64,000 nucleotides of DNA, taken from contig NC_071391.1 in NCBI RefSeq assembly GCF_022682495.2, positions 113,009,195 through 113,073,194 of the forward strand. Direction: 5' to 3'. The notes beneath the pieces are model-generated. The model saw only the letters and a program-made list of their open reading frames with translations, ran no database searches and was not told the origin of the DNA. Each line of letters begins with the position of its first letter. Position 1 is the first letter of the stretch. This document shows positions 33,635 to 44,819 of this stretch, piece by piece. A program made the translations under genes and the position numbers. The stretch comes from Desmodus rotundus (lineage: Eukaryota; Chordata; Mammalia; Chiroptera; Phyllostomidae).

Positions 33635-34251
33635 GAGACATTTATTGAAAAGATGCAAGATACAAGAAACAGTGTACATAGGACAATGCTGCTTCAGTCC
33701 CTTTCAAAGTAGGCACCTCGGGACCTCACACAATTCTCATCGCTATCAGCTGCCCTGTCGTATTTTCCTGAATCTCATAGATGATGTGAAATCTCTTCCC
33801 TTTCAAAGGTGATTTTAGTTTTGGGGAAAGCTGGAAGTTGCAGGGCACCCAATCTCGGCTGTAGAGGGTGCTGAGTCACCTAGGTGATTTGAAAACTCTT
33901 CATGGGATAGGATGCGTGAACAGACACGTTGTGGTGATGAAGCTGCCAGTCACCAGTTGCCCATAGCTGGGGCCTTCTGAGTCACCCATATAATTTCTGT
34001 GGAGGAATGTTCAAGCTTAATATGAAATTTAATGAAGATTTGTTGCTCTACTCTCTCAGTCATTTTGAAAGCAATGGCCACACAGCGAACATGCTCACTC
34101 AACAGTGTCTATGCCCTCACTGACTAGTACAATGTCACTGTTCGTGCATGTGCATTCCAGTCCACTCTCCTTGGCTGCCAGGTTACATCGATGTCATGCA
34201 AACTGTTCTTGCTATATTAACAATGAGTGGACTTTGTCCTGCCAGACCTTG
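33635..34251 (-). mobile_element. Mariner element with transposase remnant
   Basis: The right end reads, on the minus strand, 'caaggtctggcaggac' next to a TA at 34252-34253, which is a mariner-type terminus. A transposase start 'MTERVEQQIFIKF' lies at about 34065-34025. After an internal deletion the C-terminal half follows: 'ATGDWQLHHHNVSVHAS', then a degraded region to about 33640. In this mariner family the second catalytic Asp lies in 'HHDN'; here it is His. The third-Asp region (SPDLAPCDF in the family) is also destroyed. The first catalytic region is deleted. The left terminus could not be located. Confidence 0.8.
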
Positions 34252-34254
34252 TAT

Positions 34255-35875
34255 ACATGAGCAAAAAAAAAAAGTTAGTATTTTTTCTACTAAGTATAAT
34301 TATAACATCAAAAAACAGAAAAATTTTAAAAAGTACTATTTAAATTATTTAATATCCATACAATAAGTGGAAAATTAAATGATGTTTAAAAAATAGTATT
34401 AGCTTTAGAAAACATATATTATTTACATTAAAGAAAAATTTAAAATCAATAAATAAAATGTAATTTATGTATGTGCTGGAAAAAGTAAAACTAACTTATG
34501 GCTTTTATTTTCCATGAAAAATAAATCTCAGTCCATAGTCTTAATAATTAGTAATTAGAGTTACCTCTTTAGTTAGTCTTTTACTTCTTTTAGTTTAATT
34601 TATCTGGTTAGGCACCCTAAAATTATAGATAGTAATATTTTCAAAGAATTTAGCATAGGCTATACTACACATTTATTTTATTTTTCTCTCTGTTGAACAT
34701 TTAGTTATATTTTTAGCTATAGCAGTGTATATTTGTGTATTTTTCTTTTAAATTAGTATCACTAGAATTTAACCATTTCATTATTTTTTGTTGTTATGCT
34801 GCTCAAAATGGTTTTAGTTATTGCTTATAAATGAGCTGTTTAGGATTCAGAAATCTGTGTGCACATATTTGGGTAATGAGGGCATGGCGGTCAGTGAGAT
34901 CAAACACAGTTTAGGAGACTCCACGCTCTCTCCCTGGCGATGGCGCTAGCCAGAGAACAGAAGTACTGGTAATCTGATGTGTTTAGCTATTCTAAGCCAT
35001 TACCTTGGGGTTCACATGCAGGTGCTACATTCAGGTAATACTTGGTTGTTGTTGATAACGTCTATTGCAATATGGTCCCATTAGTAGAATTCATCCAAAC
35101 TAGGAAGACAAAACATGTAGGTGATGTATATGAATATGTCAACACAGAGACCCAAGCAATTCAGCTATGAGATCTATTCACAAGTGTTGAAATCAAGAGA
35201 AACATCTTTCCCTACTAATTTTAGAGTGGAGAAGTAAGCACCATTTTATAGCACAGTGGAGTCAATGTGTTAAAAAAATATATGGCGTGAGCGGGAAATG
35301 AGTTATTGCCCTGAAACAGCACGGTGATACCAGGCCCCCAGCGGCATGGAGAAGGAATTGCAGCTCTTGAGGACGGGGACACTTCTGTGTGGGTGAGAGG
35401 CCAAACTCTGGGAGATATGTGCTGGCTACCCATGGTGAGATTCTTCTTTTATGGGATATTGCAAGGTTTGTTTTGTATAGTTGTATGCTTACTGCTTTTT
35501 TAAACTATTCTCTGACAAAATCAACTTTTATGTATATGTCTGTTATAAAACAATATTTTTACTATGGAAATAATTTTACATGAAAAAGCATACATTCACT
35601 TAAGAGTTTCAAAAAGAAAAAATATATATAAACTAATATTACTTAAAAAGTGCATCAATATTTTAAAATCTAAAATACCAATACAGTAATTCAACGTCCA
35701 CTGCTTACCTTCGGAGTAACAAGGAAATATAAGCCCTCTCAAGTTCAAACAATAAAAAATTCTGAGCCTGAATCCCAGCAGAAAGGCAAGACAACTCTGT
35801 AACAAATGAGTCCCTGAACAGAGAAGAAAGACAATATGTGAAAAAATGACAAGGAATTTGTACTTTGGATTTTCT
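34255..35875. other. Unassigned AT-rich DNA
   Basis: No recognised gene or repeat. Two patches with more G and C (34870-34970 and 35285-35440) are non-repetitive. Their short open frames (64-72 codons) have no domain. Confidence 0.4.
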
Positions 35876-35879
35876 TTTG

Positions 35880-36040
35880 TTCAAAATATTGTCTTAGGAG
35901 TCAGGTACACTATCAATAAATTTCTAGCTCTACCATTTACTACCTTTGTGTCTTTTCTCAAAATCATGTGTATGCTTCTTTTGTCTTGTTTGTAAAATAG
36001 CATCAGTACCTATATCATTGGATTTTTATAAACATATGAT
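35880..36040 (+). repeat. MIR SINE fragment
   Basis: The MIR core order is present: 'gctctaccatttactacct', 'ttgtgtcttttctcaaa', 'gtttgtaaaatagcatcag', 'tacctatatcattggatttt'. It is strongly diverged. Confidence 0.65.
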
Positions 36041-39000
36041 GTCAAAAGTTATAAAATCAATGAACCTAGTGACTCACTGAAAATTATCAAAATGGGAACT
36101 ATGACTAATATATAAAGAGTCAAAATACTAATCAACAAAATAATTAATGACATATATCCTACTACAAGGTAAACTGTAATGAGTTCTTTCTGATTTCCTG
36201 AAGAAGAATCTTCTCTTAATTTCTCATGCTGCAAGAAGTTATGAAACCTCTCGGATGTTTAATGAAGAATTCCCAATATCCCTATTATAATTACAGAAAA
36301 CAGAGCCTATTTATGATGAAGTATGCAGAACACGTTCCATAAACCAAGTTTTAAATGAGGGTAGAATCAGAGGTCCCTGAAGGCGATTGCCAGTGAGCCC
36401 ACTGCTAAGTAGAATAACCTCAGAATTGCATTAGGTGCTTTGATCTAACATAAAACTCTCTTGTTAAACAGCCATAATGAAAGATCTCATTAACTGTGGG
36501 ATAGGGGGGTGTGTGCACGTGGACCTGCATAAGATCGAACTCACAATTAGCTAAGTAATTATCTGGTGTTTATGTTGTGTGTGGAGACAGCTTCCTCCTT
36601 GGTCTGGATTTAGGTTAGGTAACTAAAATTCATTGGTCTTTTAAATTTGGGGTTCAGGACCTGTTATTAATAGTTTTTACATTCTATTAATTCATAATTT
36701 AAGACTCGGCTGGCTTCTGAGTCCACAAAGAACTCACCAGCTAAAATGAATACCAAGTCCTGAGGAGTCATATCATTCATATTTAGATTGGAGAATTGGC
36801 ATTTCTAAATTTTTTCTTAGCTCAACCTTGTTCCTGGAATAAAGTCAGGAATGCATATATCCTTATCACCAGCTGCATTTTGAACCCAAATTAATCTCCT
36901 GGTAAACTGTAGAAACTTTCTTCAAGTTAGTGATAGTCAACATGAAAATGGCCTACTTTGTAAGCACTTTTTACCGTTTCCGTTCTATTCTGGACAGTCT
37001 AGAACTGTGACTCTTCATTGTGCATCAGTGTCATTAGTGTTGCTACAGAAGGAAAAAAAAAAAAAAAACTATCCCAAGCCTAGCATGAAGATTTCTTGGA
37101 TTCATAATTAAAATGCCGTACTTTAGCTTTTATCACTCTAATGGTTAAAAAACTACAAAAGAAGAGAAACCCTAAAAAAGCAGTCTAGAAAGGGAAGGAG
37201 AAATTCTCCTTAACATCTAGAGTGCAGTCCTCCATCCTTCACGGAATGTTAAACCTCCTGAGACTGCAGGGAGCCCCAAGCTCATATTAAAAACATGTGT
37301 GAATTTCACCTCTTACATTCCAACTCACCATCTAAAAAAACTCATACAATTTTAATCTGGCAGAGTCAAAGTAGCTCAGTTTCTTCTAGTAAATAAAATA
37401 CTTTGTCTAATTACCTAGGATTTTCTACACAGGTTTTTTGTAATATTTGTTAATTTATTTTTGCTTTTCTTTTCAATAATAGGCATATAGACTGAGAATA
37501 AAGATTGGTTTGAGAGTAGTAATAATTTTGAAACCTAAACATACCTTCAATTTTATTTCATTTTGACACCTAAAATTCTTATATAAACTCCTCCACTTTC
37601 CAGGTTCCTTTTATTTTTATAGCATAGTATGATCAAATGCAGCAACGCACTCTGTAATTGCAAGAGACAATTTAAAGCCAACGATGACGATGCTAAAGAT
37701 AGTTATTTGACGTACTGAACCACTACGTGTATGCTTGCTTCAGATGTTGCCATTTTAGCTGGTAGACGAATGTTGAAAATCACGGTAACATTTTTAAGTC
37801 CTAATAATGATGGTTTAATTGTCTTAAAATTCACTGTTTTAAAATTGAATCCACAAAGACTCATCTGTAATAATGGAGTAGTAAATTGTAACTTACATTT
37901 TAAGTTATAAGTTCTATTATGACTTGCATTTTATAAGTTACATGTATTTAGACTGCCACTAGAGGCCTTTTGTTGTAAAATATGAAAAGGTACGCATTCC
38001 AGTAATCTGCCTTTGCCTGTTTCTCCCACTCTCCTTCACTCAGTTGCCCCGTTGTTCTCTGAAACAGGTCCTGTGGAAATTTTATGAATGAGAAGGACAT
38101 GTCCTGCTTCTCAAGCATAACTGTGTCCTGATTTTACCTCTGTAACTTTTATTGAAAACACCCAACAATGTTTATAATGATTTCCCTATATGTATTAACG
38201 TCCAGTTAATGTGACTCTCCCATTATATGTGTGTATATTATACCCTAACAATATTTGCTTTATTTATGGATATTAACACAGGAGTGAGAACACTGTGAGG
38301 TGTCTCAGTTTGGGGACGAGAGACTCAAGACGTTGGCTATGCACAATTTCAGTTCTAGTATATGATGTAAATCCGTGAAAAGGCTAAGTGTTTATTAAGA
38401 AGACAGAATGTACACATAGAAGAGCTTCTGGACTTGAGATATATTTCAACTCATGGGAGCTGAGGTTCTAGAAATAAAGAATTACATACTTGATTAAGGA
38501 AACTGAAAGTCTCTTCAAAACCGTCTAATTTTCAAGGCATTAATGGAATCTGTATTATTATTTTAAAAATAAATGGTGCGTACTTCTGGTTTCCACTGCA
38601 TGATATAGACAGCTACAAGGAATGTAGCTCTCGCTATACGATAAAAAAAGATTAACTTTACATTCACTTTTTTTTTAACCCATAGACATTTAAGGTCATA
38701 GAGCAACAGCTAACCCTAAGTCAAACAGAGACACAGACTTACAGGGAGAGACAAAATTGAAGTACTTGTTCACATAAAGTGGAATGTAACTGAACACAGG
38801 TATGCAAAGTTCAGGTAGAAGTTTTGATGGCTTTGCTGAACATCGAAGTCAAGCTGGTGAGACAGTGTAGGACCCCAGGGGGCTGCTGAACTAATGGGAG
38901 TCTCAAAACCTTTTGCTTGTTCTTTCTCTGTGAACCACCGCATTCTCACTGAATAAACCAGTGCGGTGACCTTGGGGGGGGGGAAGAGAAGCGGTATGTG

Positions 39001-39715
39001 AAGGGCAAGAAACTCTGCCCAGATTCATCTCCCCTGTATCTTCTTTGGGGGGAGGGGTCCGAACTTGAGGGAAAAAGAAAAACAAACAATGCTTTCCTTG
39101 GATTGCAGTATAAGCTCTTGGCAGCCTGGAAAGGGAACAAAGGGGAAGATATCCTGTTTCTGATGGAGAAGCAAGTTTACAGACTGGATTCATAATTATA
39201 GCTAAAGAAAGGGTAAGAAGAAATAAGAGGTCGGTGCCTTCGAGTTCCCTGGTCACAGCGCTTGACAAAAGCTTAGTCGAATCAGAGTAAGAGACTACAG
39301 CTATCAAGCTAATAACAAGTAACAGAAAAAATAAAGAAATATTGGAAGTGAAATAAACAAAATTAAAATTCCTTTTTGTAGGCTTAATTACTGTAAAATA
39401 CTACCAACCATCTAAAGCAAAAATAGGGACATTTCATGTGTATTTATAGCACATGTAAAAATAAACAATATGCAACATAGACCAAATGATGGGAGGAAGG
39501 TTTTGAAAATCCATTGTTAAAAGCTTCTTAAACTTCATGTTAAGTGCTATTATTTTAATGTAGACTATGTTTAGTTAAAAGACTATAATTCTTATTTTTA
39601 AGGTATAAATAGTATGCCAATAGAGAAGAGAAAACAGAATACAAAATGTTCTGAATTAAACCAAGAGAAGGCTTAATTAAAGAGGAGGAAAAAAGCAAAG
39701 AACAGGCGGCACAAA
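36041..39715. other. Unassigned DNA, 3.7 kb
   Basis: Largely unique-looking and AT-rich. A 17-base A run lies at about 37053-37069. The part 37630-37800 contains several CpGs in unique sequence. The part 38870-39280 is G-rich, with a run of nine or ten G at about 38974 and G-rich tracts at 39045-39060. Frames of up to 134 codons there (38903-39307 minus) have no domain. I see no exon I can defend. Confidence 0.4.
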
Positions 39716-39719
39716 GTTT

Positions 39720-39940
39720 AATATTGCTAAGAAGATGGTTGAATTTAATTGATCATACTGATAATCACCTTATATGTGAAATATTTAAACACAACAGTTA
39801 AAAGACAGATTATTAGACTGAGTAAAGAGACAAGGATCACCTGCCTGTAAGAAATTCTGTATAAATATAAAGGCATAGATTAAGATATAAAGAATATTAC
39901 TGATAAACCTGTATTAATATGAGATAAAGTAGATTTCCAC
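39720..39940 (+). mobile_element. Old L1 ORF2 start, part 1
   Basis: The plus strand follows the L1 endonuclease region, with 'aagagacaaggatcacctg', 'ctgtaagaaattctgtataa' and 'ataaaggcatagattaaga'. The equivalent in intact L1 reads 'caagaaactcactttaaata'. The sequence resumes at 40318 after an LTR insertion. Confidence 0.55.
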
Positions 39941-39944
39941 ATTA

Positions 39945-40315
39945 CACAGAATAATAGTCCCTTTAAAGATGATCGTGTCCTAATCCCTCAAGTCTGTGAA
40001 TATGTAATTGTTGGCAAAGGGGTTTTGCAGATGTGATTAAATTAAGACTATTAACATCGGAGATCAGTCTTAGTTATCCAGGTGAGTCCAGTGTAAGCAC
40101 TAAAGGCCTTAAAAGTTAGGAGCGGAAGATAGAAGAGTTAGAAAAGGAAATGCGGGGATGAAAATGGAGGTCACAGAGAAAGACAGATTTACAGAGGCCA
40201 AACTGCTGCCTTTGCTGAGAACAGAAAGGAGTGAGACAAGGAACGCTGCCAGCCTCTCAAAGCTGGGAAAGGAAATTACTCTCCTCTAAAACCTTCAGAA
40301 GGAATGCAGCTCAAA
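39945..40315 (+). mobile_element. MaLR-type LTR inside old L1
   Basis: The segment follows the sense pattern 'cctaatccctcaagtctgtg', 'aatatgtaattgttggcaaa', 'tttgcagatgtgattaaat', 'gttatccaggtgagtcc' and 'accttcagaaggaatgcag'. This is the 5' and middle part of an old MaLR/ERVL-type LTR. L1 endonuclease-region sequence flanks both sides, so the LTR is a later insertion or the L1 was broken there. Confidence 0.65.
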
Positions 40316-40317
40316 TA

Positions 40318-41050
40318 TCGTCAGATATAAAGATGGACATTGTATTATGGATATAAGACATAATAATCTTAATTGTATGTGAATCTCACAAAGACTCAAA
40401 TACCTGAGGCGAAATTGATAGAAGTGAAGAAAGAAGTAGATAAATTAAGATTATAATACTAGACTTCCAAATTCCTCTTGCAGTCATTAACAGTACCATA
40501 GATCACCAATTGGTAATATGGTAGACAATCTTATCACCACTCCCGAATAACTAGACATTGCTACCATCTATACAACAATGTGAACAACAGCAGAATACAC
40601 ACTCTTTCATATACACGTGGAACGTTCTCCAGTACAATCCATATTCAGAGCCATACAATTAACGTCAACTACCTAAAATAATTAAACCATCCAAAAAAGT
40701 GTTCTCAGACCCTAACATAATTAAACTGGAAATAAGCACGAGAAAGATATGCAGAAAACACCAATATAATTAGAAATTAAAAACACTTCTAAAGACCCAC
40801 AGATCAACAAGATATCTCAAAAGAAATTTTAAAGTATTTTAAATTAAAAACAAATGTAAACACAATATCAAAAACATGTAATGTAGCTAATGCAGTGTTT
40901 AGAAATAAATTTATAATGCTAAGTGCTTGTATTAAAAACTATAAAGGCCTTAAATTAGTAAACTCAGCTCCTATTTTAAGAAGCTACAAGAATAAATTGA
41001 AATAAAATTAAATAGCAAAATAAACCCAAAACAAGAAGAAGGAAAATAAT
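40318..41050 (+). mobile_element. Old L1 ORF2 endonuclease/RT start, part 2
   Basis: It continues the L1 in order: 'ataaagatggacattgtatt', 'acagcagaatacacactct', then a frame with 'VFSDPNIIKLEI', which matches the end of the L1 endonuclease domain. A-rich sequence to about 41050 follows, with 'gcttgtattaaaaactat'. There is no long frame. It is a dead L1M-type copy. Confidence 0.65.
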
Positions 41051-41885
41051 TGAGTTTAGTTCATTCAGACACATTTTGACCTTCTTATCTCCAGAGCTAT
41101 AATGTAATAAATTTGTGTTTAGTTACTAAATTTGGAAAAAGTTGTGGTTAGAGAGCAGTGGAGATTAGAAGAAAGAGAATGAGAATTTTTAAATTTCTGA
41201 CATTCAACTCATTACTGGTTACTCTGTTTCTCTTTGAGCAGTATCCCTTTGTGTGATTAGTATTAAGCCCTAATATTAAAAGCTTTGTGAATCCATGGCT
41301 TTGAATAGTCATGAACGTGAGAATATGTGATGTGAGCACCAAGTCAGAAATGTGGAGAGAGCACGGGTATCACTGTGTACACTCGGAGCTCTGTTCTAAG
41401 CTCTGGCATTTCTTGTGTGTGTTAGCCTTGCAAATCATTTAAGCCTTTCATAGCTGACCATTTCCAAAGTATTTTTGTTACAAATTCTTAAACATTTTTA
41501 GAGAGCTATGTAATGTGAAAGCACTTTGTGAAATATTCTGTTTGAAGTAAATGTTTTATTTTTAAAGTAATTAATTAATTTTGCCTAGCTGTCCTGTGTG
41601 TGTGTGTGTGTGTTTGTAAGAACTCGTTGGTCTGACGTCATGTCACATGGTTCTACAGGAAGTCAGTGACTGCATTCAGCTTCCAGAGCACCTTTGGTGG
41701 AAATGTCACCACGGAACCTCCCCTACTTCTAGATTAATGCAGTTCCTTCCCTGAGAATTTTGAAATTGAATCTAAAGAAAGCAAATCCTTCTATTGTAAG
41801 AAGTCCATAAAGATGTGGGCTAGAAGGTACAATAACAGCAACAGCAACGACAACAACAACAAATCAGCATGCAGAGTCAGACTGA
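41051..41885. other. Unassigned, with a TG microsatellite
   Basis: A TG run lies at about 41597-41614, and a CAA-rich stretch (acaacaacaac) at about 41848-41862. The part 41620-41720 is unique-looking and includes 'tctgacgtcatgtcacatgg', which contains the palindrome TGACGTCA (a CRE-type site) at 41632-41639. There is no gene context for it. Confidence 0.5.
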
Positions 41886-41889
41886 TATT

Positions 41890-42140
41890 AAAATAGGAAG
41901 AATGTCTCTGGTTAAGAACAAACTACAGTAACTGGAGGGGAGGTGCGAGGGGATAATGGGGGGAGAAGGGGGGAAGGTTTGCAGGAACTTCTATAAAGGA
42001 CACATGGACAAAACTGAAAGGACATAAGATCAAGGGTGGAAGGTGGGGGTGGCTGGGGTGAGGGGAGTGGTGGGGAGAAAATGGGGACAACTGTACTTGA
42101 ACAACATAAAAAAAACATTAACAAATTAAATTAAATTAAA
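41890..42140 (+). mobile_element. Bat-type L1 3' tail
   Basis: Two G-rich tracts (41935-41980 and 42035-42085) flank 'aggacacatggacaaaactg', followed by 'gggacaactgtacttgaac', 'aacataaaaaaaacatt' and an A-rich end. It is the L1 3' UTR, 5'-truncated. The minus-strand 70-codon frame here is proline-rich antisense of the G tracts. Confidence 0.7.
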
Positions 42141-42309
42141 GCCTAGTAAATAATATGCCTTTAATATAATGTTAAAGGGAATGTAAAAGGGCAATGGTTT
42201 CATAACTGAGCCTCTGGATTCTGCTAGAGTCTACCTAAGATGGCAAAAAAGGAAAAAGTGACTGAATAGAAGTTACAGATAGGGGAAAAAATAGAAGAAT
42301 GCTCACATT

Positions 42310-42450
42310 GGTAGCCTCTGGTTTCTGTCCTTAGGGTCCAACTGAACTCTCGCTCTTCAGACGGTTTCATTTCCTGAGCCAAAGAATTCTTCTTTTGGCC
42401 TAAATTAAATCAGAGTGAGCTTTTGTCACCCACAAGCAAAAATGATCGCA
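42310..42450 (+). repeat. End of an old LTR-like repeat
   Basis: 'tcctgagccaaagaattctt', 'ttggcctaaattaaatcag' and 'gagcttttgtcacccacaag' resemble the 3' end of old mammalian repeats that finish '..gggttctgtcacttgcaacc'. The family is not certain. Confidence 0.4.
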
Positions 42451-43909
42451 CAGAATTATGAGAACAGACTCTACCGTGTTTGACTTGCTGGTGTGGTCTA
42501 GGCCCCTGCTGCCAAGAATACCGCTGCTGGAGATGGTAGGCTTTTCTGTTGATTAAATATAAATTTGATAGGGAGTAGGTGATAGGATAAAGATGTTTTA
42601 GTTCACACTATCACTTTTTATCCATAATGAAAGCAGAAGATTATGGAGATAAATCAGAGCTATGTTTTCAAAGATAACATCCTAAAAGGAAATCTGGGTC
42701 TGCCAAAATCATGCCCTCGAATCCCTTAAGAAACAGTGTACACAGCCCTGAGTCTATTACAGCTAACCCAGCATAATATTGAATTTTCATTCCTTTATTT
42801 TTTATGATAAAAAAAAAGGCCAGAAAAATGCTGTGATCTTTTGGTGTATAACTGATATAACACACATTTGTATATTTTCCCTTATGTCTAGTCCATGGGA
42901 GATGCCATTTAAATATTTGCAATATTTTCTGTAAATAACAAAAAATTAATTTTGTTATTTGTTATCACCTTTTATTTATTTATTTATTATTTCTAATTGT
43001 TCCTGTTGCATTTTAAAGTTTAAATTTTGGCTTACTTAGTTTTTGCATATTTCTCCTTTTTAAAAAATAACCTTCTTCTTAGTAGTTAAATTTTATTAGG
43101 AAGTGAAAAAATCATGATGATGTGTAACACATTTTTAGAGAGTAAATCAATTGTCTATTTTACTAAAATTAATTGCATTAGGGATTGCTGCAGTAAAAGC
43201 CTAGACTCTTTTAAAGAGAAATTTTCAAAGAAATGGCATAATATTCAATTTTATTTTAAGTATTAAATAAAATCTTAGCATGGATTTAAAAATATAATAA
43301 ATGTAAACATGCAACTTTATGTTTCCTTTTTGTTATGTGTATAATATAAACTATCAACCATATATCTAATATATTACATGAAAGTATCAGAAACATTCTA
43401 CTTTGGGATAAAAGAAAAAAATACCTTTTTACAAATCAACTTTTAATGAGAAATATGCTTCTAATTTAGAGGAAAACTAAAGTGTCAATTGTCTACTTAT
43501 GAGAATGACCAGACTATGTCCTCTGATCCTTCAAAATATAATTTAGTAACCTCATCAAGGAGGCAATAAATATATGGCTTGCAATAAAAGTAACAATTTT
43601 TTTTAAGAATTGGAGGATCAGACACAAGGATAGGAAATCAAAAGATTTAAGTAGGGCATAACTGTATTAATTACTAGTTTTATCAATATATATATCCATT
43701 TTTCATTGGATATCTTGAATTTTATAAGTTTACAATCATATCTTCAAATAACAATAATTTTACCTCATTTTTACTAATTTAAAAATTCTCAATTATTTGT
43801 ATTTTTTCGCCACATAGCCTTGTTATTCCAGAATACAGTATGTAAAAAAGAACAGTGATAACTAGAAATCCTGACTAAGATGTGAAAGCAGTACTCGAGT
43901 GGTATACTC
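42451..43909. other. Unassigned AT-rich DNA
   Basis: No gene recognised. A short (TTTA)n run lies at about 42972-42990. The 84-codon frame at 42668-42922 minus has no domain. Confidence 0.4.
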
Positions 43910-44147
43910 TTTTTTTATTTAAAAAAATTTTTAATGTTTTATTTATTTTAGGGAGAGAGAAAGGGAGGGAGAAAGAGAAGGAGAGAAACAGGGATGTGTG
44001 GGCGAAACTTTGATTGGTTGCCACTCTTACATGCTCTGACTGGGCGCGAAACCTGCAACCCAGGCATATGTCCTGACTGGGAATTAAACCAGCCACCTTT
44101 TGCTTTGCAGGACAATGCCCAACCAACTGAGCCACACTGGCTAGGGA
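43910..44147 (-). mobile_element. VES-type SINE
   Basis: Full-length minus-strand VES SINE with A-box-like TGGCTCAGTTGG and B-box-like GGTTTAATTCC in its tRNA-derived head. The 'ggcatatgtcctgactgggaat' region and a purine-rich 'gagagagaaaggga' tract follow, with an A-rich tail. GGTATA at 43901-43906 and 44148-44153 may be the remains of a target duplication. The changed boxes suggest that it is older than the copy at 29.2 kb. Confidence 0.9.
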
Positions 44148-44153
44148 GGTATA

Positions 44154-44686
44154 TATATTTTTAATTGTGTCTTACAAATTTATTCCTTAACAATTATCTG
44201 TGGATTCCAATAATAAAATTATCTGAAAAGAAAATGAGTAAAACAAGTCTATTATACAGATCTTGGACCCTTCATTATACCTTAAGATTAATAAGGGAAA
44301 TCTCATAAAAATGAAAATAATTTGAATTTTTCTTAGTTTATTTCCAAATTTGTTTTATAGGTTTAATATCATTATTAAAATTCCTATTAATATTGCCTAC
44401 TATTAAGTATTTAAGTAAATCAATACTAGGTTCTTCTATATGATCTATTTTCCTACTGAATCATAAGATATTAACATAAGACATGTGTGTGCATATGTAT
44501 CTGCTTTAGTGTTAATGGTTAAGAACATCAACACCTTAAAAATGTTTGAAAACATTTTATTTTCTATCCAACTTTAATAAATTATTTAATAAAAATTCAT
44601 AAACTAATTTTATAAATTATTTTAACACAATTTTAGAAAATCTTATATATACCTTCTCGTTTCTTATTTTCAATCTTCCTTTCAAA
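44154..44686. other. Unassigned AT-rich DNA
   Basis: Very AT-rich; nothing recognised. Confidence 0.4.
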
Positions 44687-44688
44687 TA

Positions 44689-44815
44689 CAGAGGTGGGCA
44701 AAAGTAGGTTAACAGTTATGATACATATAAATAATATATAATTAGTGAATAATAATACAAGAATAAACTCTGTTTCATGTACCTACAACTGTACACCTAC
44801 TTTTGCTCAGCTCTC
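44689..44815. mobile_element. Mariner-type MITE, 127 bp
   Basis: The element begins 'cagaggtgggcaaaagtagg' after a TA (44687-44688). It ends with the near-inverse 'cctacttttgctcagctctc'. The inverted similarity extends about 38 bases, through '..acagtt....tacat' on both sides. The interior is AT-rich and too short for any protein. Long inverted ends, a TA on the left and small size fit a Tc1/mariner-derived MITE. The TA expected on the right has decayed. Confidence 0.85.
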
Positions 44816-44819
44816 TCTA

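Noticed and set aside
37053..37069. A17 run as the tail of a retroposed sequence
   Set aside because: The sequence upstream is not a recognised SINE, L1 or gene copy, and no flanking duplication is visible.
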